Assembly: GCA_021832495.1 (NCBI GenBank)
Contig: JAKBKR010000065.1
Coordinates: 1-8,870, forward strand
Reading direction: 5' to 3'
Length of the DNA: 8,870 nucleotides
DNA from: a bacterium
GTDB taxonomy: Archaea; Thermoplasmatota; Thermoplasmata; Lutacidiplasmatales; UBA184
This document shows, piece by piece, positions 5,801-8,870 of this stretch (the stretch's first letter is position 1; each line of letters starts with the position of its first letter). The position numbers were made by a program, and so were the translations under genes. The notes beneath the pieces were generated by a model. It did no database searches and had not been told where the DNA came from. It saw only the letters and a list, made by a program, of their open reading frames with translations.

Positions 5801-8060
5801 ACGTGTATTCCCCATTGGAGGAAGCATACGCATACACTCCGAGGCCGGACTGAGCAGTGTCTCCCCAGATGATGGTTCCATGGGACCCGATGTCCGAGAC
5901 GCCAATCCCCCCATTCAATGCCACGACGTTCTTTGCCGTCGTGGTGATGGAGTCACCATTCCAGACCCCGTACGAACAGTAGGAATTGACATTGTCTGCC
6001 AATGCGTTGGTATCCTTCCACAGGAAGATGGCGGGAGCGCCATTGAGCAGGGTGCAGGTGCCCATCAGCGATTCGTTGGTCACGACCGGGGAAGCACTGT
6101 CGAAGATGTTGATGTTCTCGGTAAGGTTGTTGTAGCCGACAAGGAGGGAAGGCGGCTGGTCGCCTACCAATCCGCATGCGGGATAGCAGGTCGTGTTGAC
6201 ATCATAAATGTAGTTCGCACTCGTGCCGCTATCTCCACCCTGCCAGACGTTGTTCACGTGGACCGTGTGGCTCAATCCCTGCGCCTGGAAAATCCCGAAC
6301 TCGGGATACCGATAGTCGTTGAGGTGGTTGAAGGTGTAGTTCAAGTTGACTCCGAGGTTCGAGAAAACATATGGGGCAACAGACGAACCCGAGACGTTCT
6401 TCGCAAGGCTGGCCGCCTGGGCATCTCCGTTCATGTAGAGCGGGGCATTGATGTGCCCCGGAGACGACGTCATGGTGATGAAATAACTCGACTGGCTCGT
6501 GGAGAATGGGGTGCCGTTGTACTCGCTCTCCTCGGGTGCGAACGCCTGTACATAGTACTGCGTGCCCGGCTTGATCACGGGCGGAAGGTAGGTGTTGAAG
6601 GCTCCCGTGTTCGTGGTGGGGACCCAACTCATGTTGTACGCGATAGGTCCGGGGGCGATGTTGCTCACGAAGACGAATCCGTAGTTGGGGCTGATGCCGC
6701 CCTTGAACTGTATGTCGCCGACGGGGACTTGGACCTGGGGCTCCGAACCCCACAGACCATAGAGGAAGCTTGGACCGGCGTTGATCTCCTCCACATGGCT
6801 TGCCGTCCAGTACCCTGCGATACCCGCCGATGTCTCCCCAGTATCCGTTCCGAAGTCATACGCGGAAGGAACGCTCTTCCAGCCGCCCGCCGAGACGTTC
6901 GAGTACTCGAGCGACATGGAGCCGTTGAGCGAGGTGAAGAGGGCATTGTCCCCACCGATCTGCCCACAGAAGGTGAGCTCGGAGTCGTAGAAGATTCCCG
7001 CCGGGGATGACTCCTTTCCATTGACCTGGAATCCGACCGGGTTTGCGAAATTGGCCGGGGCGGAGAAGACCGGGTTGCTCTCCACGCCCGTGTAGTGGAA
7101 ACCGTTCGCTCCGACGAAGTTGTATCCGAAGACGATCTGGTCGTTCCCATTGGGCGCCACGGTCGCGTTATTGTATAGCTGGATGGTCAGAGGGTAGTCC
7201 GCGGGGGAGATCGGGATGGTGCTTCCCACGCACTGGTAAACCCCACCGTAGGTCGAGAGCATCAGGGTGATATTCGCGGTTGGGCAACCGCCGGGGAGGA
7301 ATGTAGTTCCGGGGGTAATGTAGAAGCCGCCCCCCGCGCTTGCGTTGAAGATATCATCAACGAAATGAATACCAGTGTCGTTGAAGTTGATCACGTTCTG
7401 CGTCCAAAAGACTCCGTCGGCCACGCCTGGAAGCGTTACGTTCGAAACGACCGTGTTCAACTGGATGCCGAACTCATAGACCGATCCCACTTCTCCCAAG
7501 TTGGCCCCCCCAGGATTGATGACAGTGTAGGATGCGGGGCCGGTGGCATTCGGGGGCGCATTGAAGGTGATCTGCCCGAGCACGTGCGAGGTATTGTAGG
7601 CATACGGGCCGTTGGAGCCCAGGCCAAGGTCAGAGATCCCCATGGGAGCCGGCTGGGCGCCGTAGAAGGGGTTGATGGTCCCGACCACTTGGTGGGGATC
7701 CTTGACGATATTCATATTTGGGTACGATGTGAGGGGTAGGAGATTACGGGTGGCTGGGGAGTGCACGCCCAAAATGCGCTGGGCCCATGGGGCTTGGTTC
7801 TGGGTGGCAATGGACGGTGGGGAAGGGGAGGAAGGGTTCGTCGGGTTGAGGGAACTCTGGGACGGGTTGAACAAATTACCGTGGGAGCTTGATCCGGTGG
7901 CGGCATTTGACAATGGGTGCGACGAAGGAGAGGACGCTGCCGGTGTGCTGGCATGGGACAACTGCGAAGGAACTATCCCCGGGGAGAACGCCATGAGGAA
8001 ACTGAGGGCGATCACGGCGACGGTCAGCAGATACTTCTGGCGGGTTACGACGCTTGACAT
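2814..8060 (-). CDS. Large cell-surface thermopsin-domain protein with beta-helix, four C-terminal repeats and membrane anchor
   Basis: Numbered from the ATG at 8060 (1,748 aa). Residues ~11-28 form a hydrophobic signal segment after a 'TRQK' start. Residues ~32-90 are a Ser/Pro/Thr/Asn-rich linker. Residues ~131-436 match thermopsin (peptidase family A5): 'PAPMGISDLGLG' (137-148), 'FWTQNV', 'VNGKESSPAGIFYDSEL' (346-362) and 'YDFGTDTGE' (401-409). Residues ~437-695 are a beta-rich stretch I cannot name. Residues ~700-1315 are a right-handed parallel beta-helix of ~20-25-residue rungs (GVY/N-x-T/V-S patterns, NosD-like). Four repeats with 'GLPSGTSWSVTLNG'-type motifs fill ~1352-1669. A transmembrane helix spans ~1686-1707, followed by 'RRK' and a ~38-residue Pro/Gly/Ser-rich tail. 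The predicted product is therefore exported and anchored with the bulk outside, probably as a surface acid protease or adhesin-like protein. Protease activity is inferred only. An in-frame GTG at 8072 would add four residues, but ATG 8060 lies 27 bases from a TATA-like box. There are many N-x-S/T sites and few Lys/Arg. Confidence 0.92.
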   Translation of the reverse strand: MSSVVTRQKYLLTVAVIALSFLMAFSPGIVPSQLSHASTPAASSPSSHPLSNAATGSSSHGNLFNPSQSSLNPTNPSSPSPPSIATQNQAPWAQRILGVHSPATRNLLPLTSYPNMNIVKDPHQVVGTINPFYGAQPAPMGISDLGLGSNGPYAYNTSHVLGQITFNAPPNATGPASYTVINPGGANLGEVGSVYEFGIQLNTVVSNVTLPGVADGVFWTQNVINFNDTGIHFVDDIFNASAGGGFYITPGTTFLPGGCPTANITLMLSTYGGVYQCVGSTIPISPADYPLTIQLYNNATVAPNGNDQIVFGYNFVGANGFHYTGVESNPVFSAPANFANPVGFQVNGKESSPAGIFYDSELTFCGQIGGDNALFTSLNGSMSLEYSNVSAGGWKSVPSAYDFGTDTGETSAGIAGYWTASHVEEINAGPSFLYGLWGSEPQVQVPVGDIQFKGGISPNYGFVFVSNIAPGPIAYNMSWVPTTNTGAFNTYLPPVIKPGTQYYVQAFAPEESEYNGTPFSTSQSSYFITMTSSPGHINAPLYMNGDAQAASLAKNVSGSSVAPYVFSNLGVNLNYTFNHLNDYRYPEFGIFQAQGLSHTVHVNNVWQGGDSGTSANYIYDVNTTCYPACGLVGDQPPSLLVGYNNLTENINIFDSASPVVTNESLMGTCTLLNGAPAIFLWKDTNALADNVNSYCSYGVWNGDSITTTAKNVVALNGGIGVSDIGSHGTIIWGDTAQSGLGVYAYASSNGEYTWVNVTGGGSQAVQAGSFNGLGPAAYYNVPGVESTSISQLGMSGFDSYGAILQVSNHDTVSTLNATQVVYVAVELADNLGTTVTSASLWQGGYFGVYAVYSNYTNISNFRAYANVYGLLYGYYGAYCDYASISNVELNDTDYGIQSYYDNQLSITSLVTNSTLYSVYLTGSTNVTVTGATFDFWYDYLTGFGENYGVLASGANHLTLSQLTERFENSTSVYGVYLVSTSNVTVSTLTALEGTPMPVTNLYVLYARQGSNYAISGVTMTGTLAWSIYGIELEYIDGITVSSISASFTDYAVYIDYGSGTVSVSQVSIATGVGVYLYRTNSATVTTTTATNGALGVEIAYSQGDVVTTTVATNESEGVALVRTQDVTVNSITASGWSLGIEVDYSTSDMVETVTATNSTLSSPWSGLNYFGWPVSAVVTERSSKVTILAVTATDYPMGLYDYYSSNLLVNGLNASKGDYGMVLNGTSDGIFAGVGTFQDVEGVQINDGAFQNAIFTSAFVADSSYGVDIESGRANFVYNNNFVGDNGATSVYNELHIQAFTVPGNYFNSSAKIGNYWADWHSYNAQGHLNPYYVSDGVWDYYPLGARMGDTAVYFNEVGLPSGTSWSVTLNGSTYSTTNTWMVLDATPGASTFSIPAVAGYSSNPTTGTVTGGTVLSTNETIFFSLIPPKPQYYAITLSETGLPTNTTWSATFNGVAQSGSATSLAYSVTKGVYNYQVGTVSGYSASPASGSVNVTGNYTLWITFTNLNPPKPTYTVTIQESGLASGANWTASFNGVPQNALAGTALVYTTIAGTYSFAVNGVAGYTVSPASGSVSISGNYTISVTFTPVKYTVTVEEGGLSGGVVWSATVNGVTQSTAGPSLTFSETNGTYGYSVASISGYTLSCGSGTSGSVTVSGSDVTVGCQFTQVVKPGPAVASQSDLQTYFIIAVVVGIAALALAFLALLWRRKQSPGVPPPAQGTGSSTTSGPTPASEPTFGGPSGAPPPR
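3054..4007 (-). repeat. Four tandem ~76-81-residue 'GLPxGTxW' repeats inside the surface-protein gene
   Basis: The four units begin at 'VYFNEVGLPSGTSWSVTLNG', 'YAITLSETGLPTNTTWSATF', 'YTVTIQESGLASGANWTASF' and 'YTVTVEEGGLSGGVVWSATV'. Each continues through a 'GTY/GVY' strand, an 'xVxGYxxSPxSGxV' segment and a final 'FT/FF' strand, giving an Ig/PEGA-like all-beta unit. The first three units are joined by Pro/Lys-rich linkers ('PPKPQY', 'PPKPTY'). Copies differ clearly at DNA level, so they are old duplications. Such repeats are common in Thermoplasmata surface proteins and probably act as a stalk between the beta-helix and the membrane. Confidence 0.85.
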
Positions 8061-8083
8061 AGCGACCGTCACGTTGGGACCCG

Positions 8084-8090
8084 TATATTA
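8084..8090 (-). promoter_or_regulatory. TATA-like box for the thermopsin-domain gene
   Basis: On the minus strand the stretch reads 'taatata' within 'gctaatatacgg'. Its centre is 27 bases from the ATG at 8060 and only ~15 bases from the GTG at 8072. This supports the ATG as start of a leaderless mRNA. No Shine-Dalgarno sequence precedes either codon. Confidence 0.6.
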
Positions 8091-8114
8091 GCCTTTTGAT
8101 GTGTTAATTCTTCC

Positions 8115-8130
8115 CACGCCAAGGAGAGTT
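8115..8130. repeat. Short imperfect repeat, right copy (pair with 2720-2737)
   Basis: 'cacgccaaggagagtt' is the second copy of the motif found past the 3' end of the large surface-protein gene, lacking two bases of the other copy. It lies in the 113-base gap between the small membrane-protein stop and the ATG of the large gene, upstream of the latter's TATA-like box. On the minus strand it is 43 bases after the membrane-protein stop, so it could be a 3'-end signal for that gene. Confidence 0.4.
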
Positions 8131-8173
8131 ACGGCTGCAGGGCTCGCATGGGGATGGAGGTCGAACGGGCCGT

Positions 8174-8488
8174 TCACCGGGTGCTTACGGGTACCTTTCC
8201 CTCGGTATCAGGAAGAGAGGGTGGCCCATAGGGTGTGTCCAAGCCGAGCCAAAGCATGCCCAAACCGAGGAAGGTTGCGACAGTACCGATGGCCATGGAC
8301 AAGGTCGCATACCAGCCCCACGTCGGGTAGACCGTCACGAAGAATATGGTGGAACCCGCGGCCGGAGCCGTAAGATGGGCCACTATGTTCAACATGACGC
8401 CCACTCCAAAGCCGAGGATGACCAAGAAGGAGGCGCCCACCAAGTATCCCGCCCGCCGGTTGCCGAACGAGCCCTGGGCTGCTGCCAT
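8174..8488 (-). CDS. Small two-helix membrane protein of unknown function
   Basis: The product has 104 residues. I do not recognise the family. Two hydrophobic segments are clear: ~15-38 (within 'YLVGASFLVILGFGVGVML') and ~61-83 (within 'ATLSMAIGTVATFLGLGMLW'). Between them is a short loop with 'TVYPTWGWY' and a weaker hydrophobic patch at ~47-54. 'NRR' just before helix 1 suggests both termini are cytoplasmic. The C-terminus 'DTPYGPPSLPDTEGKVPVSTR' is polar and Pro-rich. The start at 8488 is supported by a TATA-like box centred ~27 bases upstream. It lies upstream of the large surface-protein gene on the same strand, but a 113-base gap with a separate TATA-like box argues for separate transcription. 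A functional link to the surface protein is possible but unproven. Confidence 0.75.
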   Translation of the reverse strand: MAAAQGSFGNRRAGYLVGASFLVILGFGVGVMLNIVAHLTAPAAGSTIFFVTVYPTWGWYATLSMAIGTVATFLGLGMLWLGLDTPYGPPSLPDTEGKVPVSTR

Positions 8489-8510
8489 GTGGGACCCGGA
8501 GGAGACCGAC

Positions 8511-8520
8511 GCTTTAAAGC
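8511..8520 (-). promoter_or_regulatory. Palindromic TATA-like box for the small membrane protein
   Basis: 'gctttaaagc' is a perfect 10-base palindrome in a GC-rich setting. Its centre lies 27.5 bases from the ATG at 8488, the distance expected for a leaderless archaeal transcript. Because it is symmetric, direction must come from flanking elements; on the plus strand the matching start position (~8543) has no obvious start codon. Confidence 0.6.
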
Positions 8521-8615
8521 CTTCGCGGGAAGCGGCGCTCGACCGGGAGGGCGGGCCTCCGGTCGGAGGATGCGGTGCAACGAAGTCGGATTCGTCGCGC
8601 TCTGTACGGCGCTAG

Positions 8616-8622
8616 GTTTATC
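8616..8622 (+). promoter_or_regulatory. Possible TATA-like box for the small gene at 8645
   Basis: 'gtttatc' in 'ctaggtttatctg' is centred ~26 bases before the ATG at 8645. It is a weaker match than the other boxes in the window. A second A/T stretch, 'gttaaat' (8637-8643), lies too close to the start to serve as its TATA box. Confidence 0.4.
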
Positions 8623-8632
8623 TGCTCCCATG

Positions 8633-8648
8633 CCATGTTAAATCATGG
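8633..8648. repeat. Inverted repeat over the start codon of the small gene
   Basis: 'ccatg' (8633-8637) and 'catgg' (8644-8648) are perfectly inverted around 'ttaaat'. The right arm includes the ATG at 8645. It could be an operator that blocks transcription initiation at a leaderless start, or a chance short palindrome. Confidence 0.3.
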
Positions 8649-8824
8649 TGTGGCCAGGGATGATGACCGAGACCACAGAAATGGAATCGGGCGCCGATGC
8701 TTCGGACCGCATCCAGCTCGCGCAGTTGTGCCGGGGATTCCTCATCTTGAACGAGGTCGACGCATATCACGCCCGGCAGTTCCTGGTGACCTTCCTTCAA
8801 GAGGCCACGTCGAGCGAATCGTAG
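8645..8824 (+). CDS. Small hypothetical protein (59 aa)
   Basis: This short open frame starts 'MVWPGMMTETTEMES' and ends 'LQEATSSES', with stop TAG at 8822. Codon third positions are strongly G/C, as in the neighbouring genes. The ATG at 8645 lies ~26 bases from a TATA-like box; internal ATGs at 8660, 8663 and 8681 are alternatives. The middle part ('RIQLAQLCRGFLILNEVDAY' and onward) looks like two short amphipathic helices rather than a membrane segment, with one Cys. I do not recognise a family. A minus-strand frame covers the same bases (8618-8800) but has a less natural composition, rich in His and Trp near its end, and no TATA box at the right distance. Its role is unknown. Confidence 0.5.
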   Translation: MVWPGMMTETTEMESGADASDRIQLAQLCRGFLILNEVDAYHARQFLVTFLQEATSSES

Positions 8825-8870
8825 GGCTGCCGCCTCAATGGGGACGGGCCGCTTCCCGTTTCTGCAGCAG

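Larger units (their letters stand above)
8489..8644. other. Divergent intergenic region between the membrane-protein gene and the small plus-strand gene
   Basis: About 156 bases contain both predicted promoters (8511-8520 and 8616-8622). They also hold a GC-rich inverted repeat, 'cgaccgg' (8540-8546) with 'ccggtcg' (8559-8565), which could be a regulator site or a chance GC-rich palindrome. I see no additional gene with convincing coding bias. Confidence 0.5.

Noticed and set aside
5763..7010. Plus-strand open frame of 415 codons
   Set aside because: It is antisense to the surface-protein gene, whose continuous frame has coherent domains on both sides; this one shows only an Arg/Asp/Val/Gly-biased shadow composition.
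8346..8641. Two overlapping plus-strand frames of ~90 codons
   Set aside because: They cross the start and promoter of the membrane-protein gene on the opposite strand and have no sensible composition or TATA-like box.
8618..8800. Minus-strand frame of 60 codons opposite the small gene at 8645
   Set aside because: Composition is unusual (His/Trp cluster near its end) and the plus-strand frame has better third-position bias and promoter spacing; not fully excluded.
1..8870. Search for tRNA, rRNA, transposase or integrase signatures
   Set aside because: No cloverleaf-like segment, rRNA core sequence, DDE/tyrosine recombinase motif or long terminal inverted repeats were seen.

Overview
The window reads as a fragment of a GC-rich archaeal chromosome, most likely from an acid-adapted relative of Thermoplasmata. 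The evidence is a pelota gene (archaeal/eukaryotic mRNA surveillance), a thermopsin-type acid protease domain (a family found mainly in acidophilic archaea), the 'GLPxGTxW' surface-protein repeats common in Thermoplasmata, and four places where an A/T-rich TATA-like box lies about 24-28 bases before a plausible start codon with no Shine-Dalgarno sequence, which is the pattern of leaderless archaeal genes. The lineage is an inference; no rRNA or other taxonomic marker is present.

Left part (1-2694) is core housekeeping. The 3' end of a SufB/SufD Fe-S assembly gene enters from the left on the plus strand and converges on pelota (pelA, minus strand) with a 15-base tail overlap. pelA and thyX (flavin-dependent thymidylate synthase, plus strand) diverge from a very short spacer holding one near-symmetric TATA-like element. 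Its position fits GTG starts in both genes slightly inside the longest open frames.

A 119-base spacer with a short hairpin (2695-2813) separates thyX from the dominant feature, a minus-strand gene of about 5.2 kb (2814-8060). It encodes a roughly 1,750-residue cell-surface protein with a signal peptide, Ser/Pro-rich linker, thermopsin peptidase domain, long right-handed beta-helix, four tandem beta-sandwich-like repeats, one transmembrane anchor and a short Pro-rich tail. It has very few Lys/Arg residues, as expected for a protein facing acid. Large plus-strand open frames across it are antisense shadows.

The right end (8061-8870) holds a small two-helix membrane protein gene (minus strand, with its own TATA-like box) and, diverging from it, a probable 59-codon gene of unknown function on the plus strand. 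The genes do not form one operon; each appears to have its own promoter. I see no CRISPR, tRNA, rRNA, insertion sequence or phage signature. The most notable features are the mosaic thermopsin/beta-helix protein and the promoter architecture; I do not claim a new multi-gene system.
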